Source: Bondarzewia mesenterica (Eukaryota; Basidiomycota; Agaricomycetes; Russulales; Bondarzewiaceae). Taken from it: 64,000 bases of DNA. The position numbers were made by a program, and so were the translations under genes. The DNA lies in NCBI GenBank assembly GCA_004802705.1, contig SGPL01000034.1, positions 1 through 64,000 on the forward strand, in the 5' to 3' direction. Of this stretch, positions 21,250 to 34,330 are shown piece after piece; the first letter of the stretch is position 1, and every line of letters begins with the position of its first letter. The notes beneath the pieces were generated by a model, which worked only from the letters and a program-made list of their open reading frames with translations, did no database searches and was not told the DNA's origin.

Positions 21250-23205
21250 ATGGCCACGCGTGTCTTCGCCCTTATTATCGGCGTTGACCAATACAAGTCC
21301 AGCCGGATTTGGAACCTCTCCTCTTGCGTCGACGATGCCCAGAGCATCAAACGATGGCTCATGACGGACCTCCATGTTCCCCGCGACCATATACGCATCC
21401 TTCTCGATGGCAAGGCCACCAAACGCGCGATCGAGGATACTTTTGTTTCTCATCTTGTTAGCAATCCCGCCATAGAGCCAGGAGACGCTATTCTCATCTA
21501 CTTTGCTGGTCACGGAAGTCGGATGCTGGCACCTGACGGATGGCACAATACCAGCTGTGCGCGTGTAGAGATGCTGTGTCCGCATGACCACGACACGAGG
21601 GGACGGGATGGACGGGTCTCTGGCATCACCGACTGGTCTATGCACGCTATGATTGAGGAGCTCTGCGAAGTCAAAGGCGATAATATCACTCTGGTTCTCG
21701 ACTGCTGCTTTTCGCCAGCCCAGTCCCGCATGAATACTCGGAGCAGACGTTCCACTCGCTGGACTCCCACAGACAAAGTCACATCGGATGATCTCTATGT
21801 AGGACTCTGGAGAGGAGCTTTGCGGCGCAACATCCCTTTCAATGGGGAGGGTTTCTGCCAGCGGACTTCTAGCACGCATGTGACGCTCTTGGCTTGCGGC
21901 CATGGAGAGCGCGCTATGGAGGACAAGGAGGGAGGGAGATTCACAGCCGCACTGCTGGAAGCGAAGGACAAGATCTCCTTCCATCGTATGTCGTATAGCC
22001 AGCTCGTGTCCAAGCTTTCCATCAAAGAGGATTCACAGCATGCGGTTTGCGCGGGGAAGAATCACAAACGGGCCTTATTTGGCGGTGCGCCCTTTGTCCC
22101 CGACACTCGCTATGTCCCCGCTCTTTGCTCTGAGAAGGACATTCGCATTGACGCTGGAGCAATTCATGGTATCGTTCAGGGTACGGAGTTCAGCATGCAC
22201 GAGCACAATTGCAAGGGATCATTCAACCCAGTTTTGGCCGTTCTCAGCGTTTTCGAGGTTCACTCTACATGGTGTCGCGCGCGGGCAAAGAGTCCAATAG
22301 GATGTGTCATGAACGAAGGATGGGCGCGCATCACCAAGTGGAACAATCGGACACCATTCCGCGTGCACCTGAAGAAGACATGCTCGTCGTTCCTCCAGTG
22401 GTGGAGACTTCGCCAGCATTTGCCGACGAAGATGGAGGAGGCGTTGTCTGCGGGCGGCCTCAACATCATCCGGGTGCGGAGAGCCTCCGACGCGGATGTT
22501 TCTGTACAAAGGCTGCACAAGCACTTGGCCATCGAACACCACGACGTACTTCTTGCCAAGAATGGTCCTCGTATCGTGTACGTCCCGTCCGAGGATGCGA
22601 CGACAGACGCCGACACCATCGATGCAGCCGCTCGCTTCCACCTTCATCTCTATCGAAAGAATGCCTATGCGCCGTTGTGCGACAAGGTCTCTTTGCAGCT
22701 TTTTCGTATGGATGACCGGGCGTGGTCCAAAGTTGGAACCAATCTTCTCATTGACGGGCGCGCACACCTGTCTCTCGAGAAAGGAACTATCTACTCTGTC
22801 GTGCTGGAGAACAAATCCGACGTCGACTTGTGGCCTTACCTCTTCTGGATGGACGCGAGCGGATATATCATCAGCTCTATCTATCAGCCCGATCCCGCTG
22901 CCAGCTCCCCTCCCCTCGCTCGGAATTCACAGTTGCATATCGGTACGGGTAACGCAGGTTCGGAGGCACTTTCTTTCTGTCTCATCGAAAACGAAGCCTT
23001 TAATTCAGGCTTCCTAAAGCTTTTTGTTTCCACGGTTCGCGTGCCGATGAACATGTTGGAGCAGGGATTTCCTGTGACTTCCCTAGACGTAGGAATGGAC
23101 GCGATGCCCGCAGGAGCAAATGAGGCGGCAGCTTCGAACGAGCTTTGGGATAGCCAGGTTGCATGCGTAACCATTGTTCGAGGGATGACTCAAATGATAG
23201 ATTGA
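21250..23205 (+). CDS. caspase-like (peptidase C14) domain protein
   Basis: A single-exon 651-residue protein. The N-terminal third is a C14 fold: FALIIGVDQYKSSRIWNLSS with a central beta strand, LILIYFAGHGS-like (AILIYFAGHGS) with the catalytic His at about residue 88, and NITLVLDCCFS with the catalytic Cys at about 152-153. The usual HSG after the Cys is replaced by FSP. Residues from about 290 to the end hold a separate region with no recognised motif except a beta-rich stretch (LQLFRMDDRAWSKVG, AHLSLEKGTIYSVVLENKS, LWPYLFWMDASGYI). Large expansions of such caspase-like proteins are known in Agaricomycetes, often with roles in cell death or non-self recognition. For this one the role is inferred only. 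It could be proteolytically active. Confidence 0.85.
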   Translation: MATRVFALIIGVDQYKSSRIWNLSSCVDDAQSIKRWLMTDLHVPRDHIRILLDGKATKRAIEDTFVSHLVSNPAIEPGDAILIYFAGHGSRMLAPDGWHNTSCARVEMLCPHDHDTRGRDGRVSGITDWSMHAMIEELCEVKGDNITLVLDCCFSPAQSRMNTRSRRSTRWTPTDKVTSDDLYVGLWRGALRRNIPFNGEGFCQRTSSTHVTLLACGHGERAMEDKEGGRFTAALLEAKDKISFHRMSYSQLVSKLSIKEDSQHAVCAGKNHKRALFGGAPFVPDTRYVPALCSEKDIRIDAGAIHGIVQGTEFSMHEHNCKGSFNPVLAVLSVFEVHSTWCRARAKSPIGCVMNEGWARITKWNNRTPFRVHLKKTCSSFLQWWRLRQHLPTKMEEALSAGGLNIIRVRRASDADVSVQRLHKHLAIEHHDVLLAKNGPRIVYVPSEDATTDADTIDAAARFHLHLYRKNAYAPLCDKVSLQLFRMDDRAWSKVGTNLLIDGRAHLSLEKGTIYSVVLENKSDVDLWPYLFWMDASGYIISSIYQPDPAASSPPLARNSQLHIGTGNAGSEALSFCLIENEAFNSGFLKLFVSTVRVPMNMLEQGFPVTSLDVGMDAMPAGANEAAASNELWDSQVACVTIVRGMTQMID

Positions 23206-24122
23206 TTTTTCAAGTCTCTTCGTTTCCGTCTTTTTGTTTATGAGCACTGTTCATATGTATATGTGTTGTCCTCGCGATCGCCGTTTTCTTATGTGTATTC
23301 AATCTGGACCATCATCCTCATCGTGACATTGGTTGACTAGTTATTTAGAATATGTACGCGACATGTTTGCCCAATCTATTCAATTACATATGTAACAAGC
23401 TCGTTCTTGAATAGCCTCAAGGACTGTTCGAAGCTGCACGATTGGTAAGTTGAACGACTACGATTTCAGGAGCGGAGGGGAGGAGAATCAGTGCGGCTTC
23501 GTGCAAGTACGCACGAAGGAATAAACCGCCATAACGATGCCGAATAGAAAGGACGAGCGTACGGCCATTGGAACTTCGAAACGAAATCAACGACGCCGTC
23601 GGGAATAGTGACCGACTGCGTGAGTTAGAAGGCGCGTGTGAGCTCCAAGAACCCTCGTTTTCTGCGTGGCAGCGCACTCAAGTCCATCAATTGATCCCCA
23701 AGCGCTTCACCTCTCGGGAACAGTAGCAATCCATCGACCTCTTGTGCGGCAAAGAGGACAGGCATGAAGTTGTTTAGGCATCCGTGTACTCTTGATCCCG
23801 GAAAGCCGACGTTGAAGGGACGGAGAACGAGATTTAGATGTACTGGTGGCCCGGGGGAGGGTTCCATGATCGGGGAGGGCTAATGGAAAACACAGAGACG
23901 CGGAAACAGGATGATGTGATGATGCAGAGACAGATGCGTATTTGGCGGCACATATCTTGAAGAATTGGTTCGAATATCACCCACGCGGAGAGTCGATCAT
24001 TCAGCATTTGTGCTCAAGCTCACCAAGCTTGATCGTCCAAACGCCTTCACCAGTCTCGACGACGCCCGCTCACATATTTGAATCACACCGCTTCTCGATA
24101 TTTGACAGCAATTACGATCAAT
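23206..24122. other. region with weak minus-strand frames only
   Basis: Minus frame 23625-23867 reads NLVLRPFNVGFPGSRVHGCL and 23417-23677 reads RTLVLSIRHRYGGLFLRAYL. They could be exons of one hypothetical gene, but I recognise no family and cannot define splice sites. The rest is 3' flank of the caspase-like gene and intergenic DNA. Confidence 0.35.
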
Positions 24123-26723
24123 TCATTGCGAAACTTTTGGCGCATCCTTCAGCGCGTCCTCGACCGCCCGGACCTCCTCCTCTAGCTTACCTACCTCGTC
24201 GCCCCGCTTAGCAGCCAGCTTCTCAAGCCCCTCGCACGCGCGCAACGGCACAGCCAGGACCTGAGTTTCCATTGTGCGGTCAAGCGTAGCCTGTCCACAG
24301 TCCAACCAGGAACATCGTGGAAGGAATACAGTCATCAAAAACGGATTACAGGGAAGGCAAAAAAAAAACAGGAGAAAAAGAAAAGAAGAAAAAACAANAT
24401 ACCTTGACATCTCTCCCGACACCTTCCTTGACCCTCCTCCAATCCCTCCACCAAGCCTTCCGNGCCCTCTCCCACCGGCCCACGGACCACCGGACTGCCG
24501 CTAAGCATCACCAACATCCCGACACCCGCCCCTGTCCCAGCCGCCTCGAGCATCTCCACAGCGCCAGACCCCGCGAGCCAACTTGCACCCCCGCTCCACG
24601 CGACCCAAGCACAGCCGTGCCTGCCCCGCCCAGCGTGCTCCCGCCGACGCGCAGCACGAGCGCCTGCGCAGCCCGTGCGAGGTACGCCGTCGGCCCATCG
24701 TCAAGGATCTCACGACGTTGCGTGAGCGGGCCAAGCATTGTCGTCGGGCTGACGGGGTATGATGGCGATGCAGTTAGCTGGGCAAGTGAATTTGTGAGTA
24801 GGGCAGAGTGGAGCGCGGGGGGAAGCGCGGCGAGGTGCGAGCGGGTTTGTGCGGCTAACTGTGCTTGTATGGCAGGCAGTGTCGAGTACGCCGGGAGAAT
24901 CTGTCGTAATATCGGACGTCCAGAATTAGTGGACAAAAAAAATTACATCGGGTAGACAATGCTCGGGACGTACAGCACGTTCGAGCTCCCCAGCCCACGC
25001 ACTCCTCACAGCCTGCTTGACCGTCCACCCAACTTCATCCGCGCGCCAAAGGACGTGCCACCAGCTCAGGGTGTCCATGACTTGTTTCACATCCTCTTGG
25101 GCTTTGTCCATCGCATTCGTGGCCACATCCGTCCCGCTCCCAACTTTGACATACCCTGTCAGCGCGGCCTCGTCTCCGCCTACGCGTTCGCTCCCGCTTC
25201 CTAGCACGCCAGCTTGTGCCGTGACACGTGCGTCGGCGACCGCGCCTTGCAGAGCGCGGACAGAGCGCGACGCTAGGTGCAGCTCGGACTCTGCTTTGGT
25301 GAGCGCGCCGCGCAAAGTAGAGAGGGCGGCCTGCAAGAGCGCGGAGGCCTTGTTTGCGTGGGTGTATGAGATGAAGTCGGCAGGAGGGGTAGATGGCGAC
25401 AACTGTGGGAGTAGCGATTTGAAAGCACAGACGAACTCGCTGATTCCGGATCCCAGCGTGTCATCTTGATAGCGTTGAACGTTCGACGGATTGGATGGGG
25501 AAGAACGCAGGGAATGGAGAGCGTGAACGGCGCGTGCGGGGTCTACGAGGAAGACTCTATCGCTAGAATGCGCTCCGTTCTGTATGTCAAACGTGTGGAG
25601 ATGTGATGTGAGGGTTTTATGGAGAGCTGGCGATAAAACCGTGGGAGAGGGGGCTGTGAGGACAATGAGAGCATGAGCAGGAAATGCATAAGGAAATATT
25701 GTAGCTTGAGAGGAAGATGGTCTGGCGGGAGGGAATAGTGAGGAAAGGGGCGTAGTTAGTGAGTTCACTACGATGATCGGGATGTCCGCACTGAAGAGCG
25801 CCTGAAGGTGGTCTACAGAAGGTGAAGTAGGTTGGTGGAAACTGGATTGTGAAGGGGATGGCCGCAGTTCGGTCAGGTGTATAGGGGCAGGGAAAGAATT
25901 CAGGAACGGAGACGACACATAGACGGTGTCACTTTGTGGGGGCGTGACTTCTTGTGAAGATTTGTTTTCGGGCCTAGTCGACGGAGTAGGAGGGGATTTA
26001 CCGTACCTTGTCCGTTCAAAACATATTCGTCTGGAAATAACTACCACTTCAAATTTAGAACACGCACTGGATGTCAAGCTTCTCTGTTGATGTACGTCCT
26101 TTCCACCGACCGCAGACGCCTTCGATCTCTGCGTCCGAAGCGAAAGGGTGCTCAAGTAGCGCTTCCACCAGCGCATCCGCACAGGCAAACTCATCGACAG
26201 CATATACTGTGCAATGAGTCCGGCAAAACATCAGCTGATCGTTATACTCCCGTTACGTCTCTCGGAACGCGACCTATGCGTCATGCAAAAAGAATAAGCA
26301 CGCACCGACAACTTTGATCTTTCCTGATTCACTTTCAGGTAGTAGTGTGCTAACACCCGCAAGCTCCTGAGACGTATTTAGAAGGAGACTGTTCCAGAAT
26401 AGCAATTCGGGAGAGTCTGGAAGCAAGATGGACGGAAGGAGCGCGCGAGTGGTGTGAAGGGCTGTGATAATGTGCGCATTCTGTAATCTCTGTGACGGCA
26501 GTGTAGGGGATGACTGCGACGCTGTATGTCTCGAAGACGTTGCTGAGGGCAACGGAGGCAGGAACGGCGAGGATGTCAAAGAGTGAGAAGAGGCGGGAGA
26601 CAGAGCAGGTCCACAACGGACTGCAGAGAGACAAATATGGCGGAAAGGATTGCAGCCACCTGGTCTACGATGAATTATGGATGGGTGATGAACAAAGGAC
26701 GCGCGCTGTAGACATCCTCGCAT
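24123..26723 (-). CDS. probable mitochondrial Mmc1-like protein
   Basis: Spliced minus-strand frames give one long protein. The N-terminal exon holds SQRLQNAHIITALHTTRALL-PDSPELLFWNSLLLNTSQ (about 26290-26500). A second exon with EALLEHPFASDAEG follows, and the main exon (24926-26203) carries IPIIVVNSLTTPLSSLFPPA. Further on are a helical SALLQAALSTLRGALTKAES coiled coil and WWHVLWRADEVGWTVKQAVR. The last exons carry LRQILPAYSTLPAIQAQLAA, a glycine-rich segment, and a terminal coiled coil MET-LAVPLRACEGLEKLAAKR stopping at 24123. The WW-LWR-DEV segment followed by two hydrophobic helices resembles the Mmc1/dynamin-like mitochondrial proteins of filamentous fungi. I rely on memory for that match, so it is tentative. 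The start codon is uncertain; M at 26723 is one candidate. One ambiguous base lies at 24398 and another at 24463. Confidence 0.5.
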
Positions 26724-26906
26724 TGAGGCAGATCGGACGGGTTGGCGTGCTCGACCACTCGGTGCAGGTCGGTGCAGGTCTGGATTACGTCAGCAGCTTC
26801 TACGTACTTAAGTAGCCCCTCTTTGAGTGGCTTCAATCACTTGAAGTCAGTAACTCACCACTTATCTTCTCACTTGGCTTCCATCGTCGTCTCCAAAGCC
26901 AGCCCC

Positions 26907-28346
26907 ATGGACATCCTGACACAGACCTTTCCTGTCGAAATCCTCGAGAGGATATTCTTGTATTGCGTCGATTACGGGGCTCACACACGACCCAGCCGCG
27001 CACCCATCCTTTTGACTCGCATTAGTAGGTCCTGGCGGGCAGTGGCACTCTCGACACCTCGCCTATGGTCGCACCTATGCCTGAGCGACGTGCCCACCAA
27101 TAAATTCCTATACTTTGCTTCCTCACTCAAAAAGTGGCTCTTTTTATCGAAATCTGTCCTGTTGGATCTCTGCCTCCGGATATCCGAAGATAGGCCGCGT
27201 GACCAGCACATCTTTCTGGTTTATATGCTCATTCTGTGTGCGCATTCTGCCCGCTGGCAATATATTGATGTCAAGCTTCCTTACATATACATATTCCGTA
27301 CATTCTGCTCTGCTCTTGAGCAATGCCGGTCTTTGCCACTCCTCGAGATCTTTCAGCTCGACGCTCCTTGCGATCCATGGACGCCCGGGCCCTCTGGTCT
27401 CTCCATCTTGGAATCTGCTCCTCGTCTCTGCCGCGCATTGATCACACCCTACGCCCTCAGCTCGTGGTCATTGCCCTGGTCACAGTTGACGCACCTGGAC
27501 ATGAGGTCCCACAAGGACTGTCATTACAACCCGCCGCATCTCGACCTTGGCCTTGTCATAGAATCTCTCTCGGAATGTGCTAACCTAGATGTTCTCTGCT
27601 TTGACGGCGTATTCTACCCCCTGACTGGCATTCACGAGACATCTAAGTCTGTCGTCCTTCCCAAACTTCGACGCTTGGATCTGCGTATGCGAGTCTCCGA
27701 AGCTCAAGGGAAAATGGACCATGGTTTCCTCAGTCCCAGACTGTTCGATTGCTTCACTCACTTGATACTGCCAAAGCTGCGAGTGTTGCTGTTGTCCATC
27801 GACTTGCCATACGGTGCCATTACGTGGGACGAATCCTTCCTGCGCTTTTTCACCCACTTCTCTGGCTCTCTCACACATCTCGCAATTGATCATTGCCCAC
27901 TACCGCACAAGCTGGCCGTCGATATTCTCGCGCGCTTACCGAACCTTCGGACGCTGAGGTCGATGCCCAAGCGACTCTACGACTCCCAGCCTCTATTGTT
28001 GGATGCGCTCACGATCCATCCAACTCCTGACGGCGCAGAACCATTGGCCCCCAAACTATCGCATATGCTTATCAGTCGGACGACAACGCGTGCTCGCGAC
28101 GAACATGTCTTCCACAAGGAACTTGTTTCCATGGTCAAGTCGCGCTGGCGGGCGACACCGGATGCGGTCAATGGAGCACGTAGTCTGAAACGGCTTTCGC
28201 TTGATCAGGAGGTGTGGAGGAGGATGAGAGACCTATCCCCCAAGGAATACCATCACATTGCGAAATGCATTAAAGAAGGGCTAGAGTTATGGTTGATCAA
28301 TGTCAGGGACAGAACAATGGTGGCCAGGATGTTTCTTGAATGGTAA
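26907..28346 (+). CDS. F-box domain protein
   Basis: A single-exon 479-residue protein, started at ATG 26907 because MDILTQTFPVEILERIFLYC opens the F-box immediately. The frame upstream of it is unrelated and 5' to the domain. The F-box reads FPVEILERIFLYC-ILLTRISRSWRAVALSTPRLW (about residues 8-60), the consensus seen throughout basidiomycete F-box families. The remainder has leucine-rich-repeat-like spacing (LRRLDLRMRV, LPKLRVLLLSIDLP, LTHLAIDHCPLP, LPNLRTLRSMPKRL), a likely substrate-binding surface. The expected role is an SCF ubiquitin-ligase receptor, with unknown target. It diverges from the Mmc1-like gene about 180 bp away. Confidence 0.85.
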   Translation: MDILTQTFPVEILERIFLYCVDYGAHTRPSRAPILLTRISRSWRAVALSTPRLWSHLCLSDVPTNKFLYFASSLKKWLFLSKSVLLDLCLRISEDRPRDQHIFLVYMLILCAHSARWQYIDVKLPYIYIFRTFCSALEQCRSLPLLEIFQLDAPCDPWTPGPSGLSILESAPRLCRALITPYALSSWSLPWSQLTHLDMRSHKDCHYNPPHLDLGLVIESLSECANLDVLCFDGVFYPLTGIHETSKSVVLPKLRRLDLRMRVSEAQGKMDHGFLSPRLFDCFTHLILPKLRVLLLSIDLPYGAITWDESFLRFFTHFSGSLTHLAIDHCPLPHKLAVDILARLPNLRTLRSMPKRLYDSQPLLLDALTIHPTPDGAEPLAPKLSHMLISRTTTRARDEHVFHKELVSMVKSRWRATPDAVNGARSLKRLSLDQEVWRRMRDLSPKEYHHIAKCIKEGLELWLINVRDRTMVARMFLEW

Positions 28347-28859
28347 GCGCACACCGACACATTGCATTGGCTTGTAAAATGTAGACGTATGTGCAATCTC
28401 TTTCCGCGGTGAAATACATTTTGCAAGTGACTGGCCAGTCGCTTGCGAGCCATATACTAGTTCACACAATGGTTGGTATCACGCACTGCATGGTGTCACT
28501 ACAGATGGGAGTTGCCCTTTCAACACCTTTTCAAATGTCTTGCACAAAAAGGACTGCACCAACCGGACCAAGTTCAGCGCCCATTTTAAAAAATTGACTT
28601 CCTTTGTGCCATAGCATCTCCAGCTCCAGCTAACCATGAGGACAGCAGGTCGCAAGGGGGTCGACCAATGGAGCTCCCATTCTGTATATTCTCACACAAC
28701 AACGAGCTATATCATAGCAGATAGCAACCTTGATAAATAAAATACAGAAAAATTGCACTTGTCCAATCTTATCCATATTGGAAGGCCCGCGTAGCAGTAT
28801 AGTCTCGCCTCTGTTCTGTTCACCACATACACGAGCTCAGCGAACCCTCCCTTCCATCT
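28347..28859. other. intergenic region
   Basis: This is a convergent space between the F-box gene and the VanZ-like gene. It contains no supported gene or repeat. Confidence 0.5.
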
Positions 28860-30148
28860 CTATAGTCGGATATCCCCCCCTGGACCCTGCCCTTGCCCCT
28901 CCGCACTATCTCCTTCCCAATGCACACTGCGCTGCGGCCGCTCCGCACCTTTCGCAGGTTGATTCTCATCCCCAGCTTCGTCGCTGCTGTCCTCGCTATC
29001 GACTCCCACACCAAACAGCTCGTCCCTCTCGTCCCACACGTCCGCCAACGCAAGGCTTTCCGACCTGGCCCTGCCTTTCCCCTTTCCCCCGTTTTTTCCT
29101 TGCCCTTTGGCGACGCTTGCGCCGTTAGGGGTCTCGGGCTTTGTGCCACGGCCGGGGAGGTTCAGGGGAAGGAGCTGTGTGCCCGATTCGAGATCATCCA
29201 ATCCGTCTGAATCGTCCGGGAGATGAATGGATGAAAGCGAGGCGGAGAGTGGGCGGTAGAGTCGGGAAATCTAATATGTCATGAGGGCGTCAAGGGTGTT
29301 GAAACAGTGTGAATTTGGTGCGATCGTAGACTCAAGAAAGGTGAGCGGTAGGACTTACCTCGCGGCGATGCCGATAATATCGCTCAAGATAGTAGGCAGT
29401 ATATAGGCCTATCGATGATCCCAAAAGATTCGCCTGAGAGGCAACAGAAAAGGCCGTCGGATCCAACTCAGTTGAACAGACAAAGCTACATACCACGATG
29501 TCACCAAACTGAAACTCCTTATGCTGCGCTAGGTCAGAAAAACAGGAGGTCAACCACCCGAGCAAGAATGGGACGTACGGGAAGCATAGATTGTATGAAC
29601 TCGCTCACAATACCCCCCATCAAAAAGCAGGTGAATGCAGTCAGGATGAGGGGCGCATGGCGCCAAAACCAAATTCTGCGCGCTTCTCTTTGTCGCCACG
29701 TCCACCAGACAACGTCAAATCACGCATTCCGAAGCAGTAGGAGTACTTACTCCTCTACATCAAAGATGAAGTAAAACACTCCTGTAGCGATTCCCAGACA
29801 GAAGAAATGGAGGAGTTTGTCGTTGATGGGGAGCGCATGCGCGAGATTCGTGAATCCAAGCAATGCAAGGGTGAGCATAATGAGCACTGTTATCAAGGCA
29901 AACCACTGCAAGGTCCATTAACTTCACTTGCAAAATACTTCCATGTGGCTATAGCCATGAAGAAAGGCGAGTGAGCGTACCGGTCGTATTCGCAACGGCA
30001 GGTCATACTTGGGGATTTTGAGGTGGTATGAACGCATGAGTGCTTTGAAGACCTTCCGGCCTTGCCGTCGCACATTCTTAGAGATACGAGAGACACCTCC
30101 CTCGGGTGTTGGCTGCGGCCACGATAACGAGGTGCTCGCCATCGTCAA
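28860..30148 (-). CDS. VanZ-like membrane protein
   Basis: Four to five exons on the minus strand. Exon 1 carries VSRISKNVRRQGRKVFKALM and YDLPLRIRP. The next carries a membrane helix FALITVLIMLTLALLGFTNL followed by NDKLLHFFCLGIATGVFYFI and FDVEE. The third carries ARRIWFWRHAPLILTAFTCF and GGIVSEFIQSMLP, the fourth KEFQFGDIV and ANLLGSSIGLYTAYYLERYY. A disordered acidic C-terminus (LYRPL to GDIRL) stops at 28860. The KLLHF, EFIQ and FQFGDIVANLLGSSIG blocks define fungal VanZ-like proteins related to yeast YJR112W-A. Their biochemical role is not established in fungi. The start is one of two near ATGs (30148 or 30142). About four transmembrane helices are expected. Confidence 0.85.
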
Positions 30149-30338
30149 TGATGTGTGGCGAAAAGGTGGAGGAACAGTCGGGGGACTCGGGAAGATGAGT
30201 CGGATCTGTCACAGTAAAGGCGATAAGATAAGATTACAATTGAGACGATCAGTCCAAGTCTGTCCGAGTCGTTCGGGCCTCCTTACGGCGGCGATAACTT
30301 GGTTCGCATAAACACGCTCATCTTCAAGTTCCTTCATT

Positions 30339-30344
30339 TATAAA
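30339..30344 (+). promoter_or_regulatory. TATA box of the RraA-like gene
   Basis: TATAAA lies 54 bp upstream of the start codon at 30398, inside the 250-bp space shared with the divergent VanZ-like gene. It is positioned sensibly for a fungal core promoter but not otherwise proven. Confidence 0.5.
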
Positions 30345-30397
30345 GGTCAGTGCACAGCAACCTCGTTTTCTCTTCTGCTGGCTTTCACCACATCAAA

Positions 30398-31204
30398 ATG
30401 CCTCCCGACACCTCACCGTCGCCATTGGCGGACTATTCCACCTGTGAGCTCTCCGACGCCCTCCTCAAACTTGGCGTCGTGCATGGCGGACACATATCCG
30501 ACATCCACATGATCTCCCCCTCGCCCTCTTCCTCGATCGCTGAATCCGCGCGGCTCTGCGGGCCAGCGTATACCGTGCGCATGGTGCTCACGTCCGACGC
30601 GTCCTCCCCGAAGTTGAATGGCCACTTCGTCGATCTCGCTCCAGAAGGGAGCGTCATCTTCATCGATGTACCACCAGGTTCGTAACCCGAACATAAATTG
30701 ACCTTCGCTTCCCTCCCCCAATAATCTCGTACGTATGGTTCACCGTAACATTCTACATTTACAACAGAAGCCAGAAACGCTGTCTGGGGCGGCCTCATGA
30801 CCGCGGGCGCCATCGTGCGTAACTGTCAGGGCACTATCGTCTCAGGACGCATCCGCGACACATCCGAGCACCGCGCCGCCTCCTACCCGCTCTTCGCGCG
30901 GGGCACATCCACCGTCGGCCAGTCGCCCTTCACGCGCCCGTCTCAAGTCAACGTGCCCGTCGCAGTTGGCACTGGAGGCAATCTGGGATCTGTTATGGTC
31001 AGCCCAGGCGACTGGCTTGTTGCTGATCTCGACGGCGTTATCTGTGTGCCTCGAGAGCTAGCGGAAGAGGCGGCTGCTTTGGCTGCACAAGGACGAGAGG
31101 TCGATTCCCGATGCCTGGAGGATATAAAGAAAGGCGTTGGTGTAGCAGAAAGTTTCAAGAGGCATCGGGGGAAGAAGCCCGTTCCACCTGCTCAGAAGCT
31201 CTGA
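30398..31204 (+). CDS. RraA-family aldolase-like protein (HMG/CHA aldolase type)
   Basis: Two exons, 30398-30677 and 30768-31204, are joined by a 90-nt intron so that VIFIDVPP continues as EARNAVWGGLMTAGA. The protein has about 238 residues. Family marks are YSTCELSDALLKLG, CGPAYTVRM, GGLMTAGAIVRNCQGTIVSG with a downstream RIRDTSE, and DWLVADLDGVICVPRELAEE. The first Gly-rich block, the R-D pair and the final D-GV-VP segment form the divalent-metal and oxoacid-binding site in 4-hydroxy-4-methyl-2-oxoglutarate/4-carboxy-4-hydroxy-2-oxoadipate aldolases. Fungal members are often annotated as RraA-like or as menaquinone-methyltransferase-like by error. The substrate is not certain, but oxoacid aldolase or decarboxylase activity is the best guess. 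Confidence 0.88.
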
Positions 31205-31678
31205 GGTTGCGGTAAAATAAAGCATAGAAGTGTATAGATACTGCTGTACCGGAGACCAGAGGTCTGCGCGGAATCAAAACAATGTTAAGTCCGTAACAAA
31301 CCGCAGCTCATATATATAGTGAGAGCGTGTGAGGTCTTGGTGGAAGACTAAACCAATGCAACGCACTTAGAAAAGATTTCTTCCTTTTACCCAATTCAAT
31401 ACAGTGTTCAGCCAACGACATACATCGAACTCGAGATAAATCATACAACACATTATCATTCATCCGCCAATCGTACTTCCAACAATGCTGAGCTATCGAT
31501 ACACGACCCAAGCCAATTGGGATGACCCAGCGTCGTAAATCATCGTAATTATGCGTACAGGATTGTCGAGACAGTAAAACAACGGTGAGAGGTATGGTTA
31601 CCGCATGCGAGAGAGGCAAGAAAAACAGATGACACGTGAGACAGAAATGCGAAGGAGAAATATGATCTACATCTATGT
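31205..31678. other. convergent 3' region
   Basis: It lies between the end of the RraA-like gene and the end of TEF1. It holds only shadow frames. The minus frame reaching 31308 is an intron or 3'-UTR read-through of the TEF1 exon. Confidence 0.6.
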
Positions 31679-33452
<1,774 letters not shown>

Positions 33453-34330
33453 TTTCGTTTCCTATCGAATAGAAAGGGAGGAGGATCAGTATTCATCAAG
33501 AGTAAAAAAATCGACTTGAGATTGCAATTGCAAGACGATCTGAAATGGTAGAGAAAAAAAGGCGGGTTATGCAAGAAACAAATTCCTCAAACATCGCATG
33601 AAAAGGTAGACGATTGCGAAACCTGAAGGAGGAGATCATCGCATACTCACAAGATATATCAGTACAAGGGAGATGGGTTGAGAGAAAAGAGGAGGAAGGC
33701 CTTGTTTACCTAATGTACCTATTCCTACTTTATGTACCCTACAGGCTGCAAGACGCTTACATCTGACCTGCCCTAAACACGCAGCCGGCTTCGGACTCTC
33801 TTCAGCCACCATCTCAAACGAAATTTTTTTTTCTCTGAAATTAGTCTCCGCGAACAGTAAATTCTATTGCACAGAATTTGTACGCTACAAGAATGTATAT
33901 GGTTTACAGACTGAGACTGAGGTACTTTAGAAATGGCTAGAAAGGAACGAGTGGGTCACTTTCTCTACGTCGAATCCTACATGCATGAAAGAGGGAAAAG
34001 GTTGAAATTTGAAACGTTGAATCGCGTAGTCGGATGCGCGATGAAGTGATAACATTGTAACAGAAATTAAAGGAGGACAATGATTGAATGCGATAAATAA
34101 ACACGTAATGAATAAAAACGAGGTGAAGGAAACACCACGATAGGTATCCTCAGAGAGAGAACTGAGGGTGGTCATCGGATGCTACGCCTCCAATTGTTCT
34201 CTGTGAAAGCGTTATCTGTGACGACGAAATCTAGACAAAACAAACCAGGCTGGCAACACGCACAATGTACACGCCGTTAGCCAACTCGTCGGTCATCTAG
34301 AGCGCCAGCTGCGAGGTCTCACATACCCCA
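33453..34330. other. TEF1 promoter and intergenic region
   Basis: It holds the promoter and likely leader intron of TEF1 (minus strand), including pyrimidine-rich DNA on that strand. No gene is supported. The minus frame at 33927-34175 is hydrophobic but without family features. Confidence 0.5.

Noticed and set aside
22209..22767. Long frames on both strands under the caspase-like gene
   Set aside because: They are GC-rich shadow frames of the single-exon gene, with no conserved motif.
24317..24955. 212-codon plus frame rich in Pro, Ser and Arg
   Set aside because: It is antisense to the Mmc1-like gene, and the composition is that of a shadow frame.
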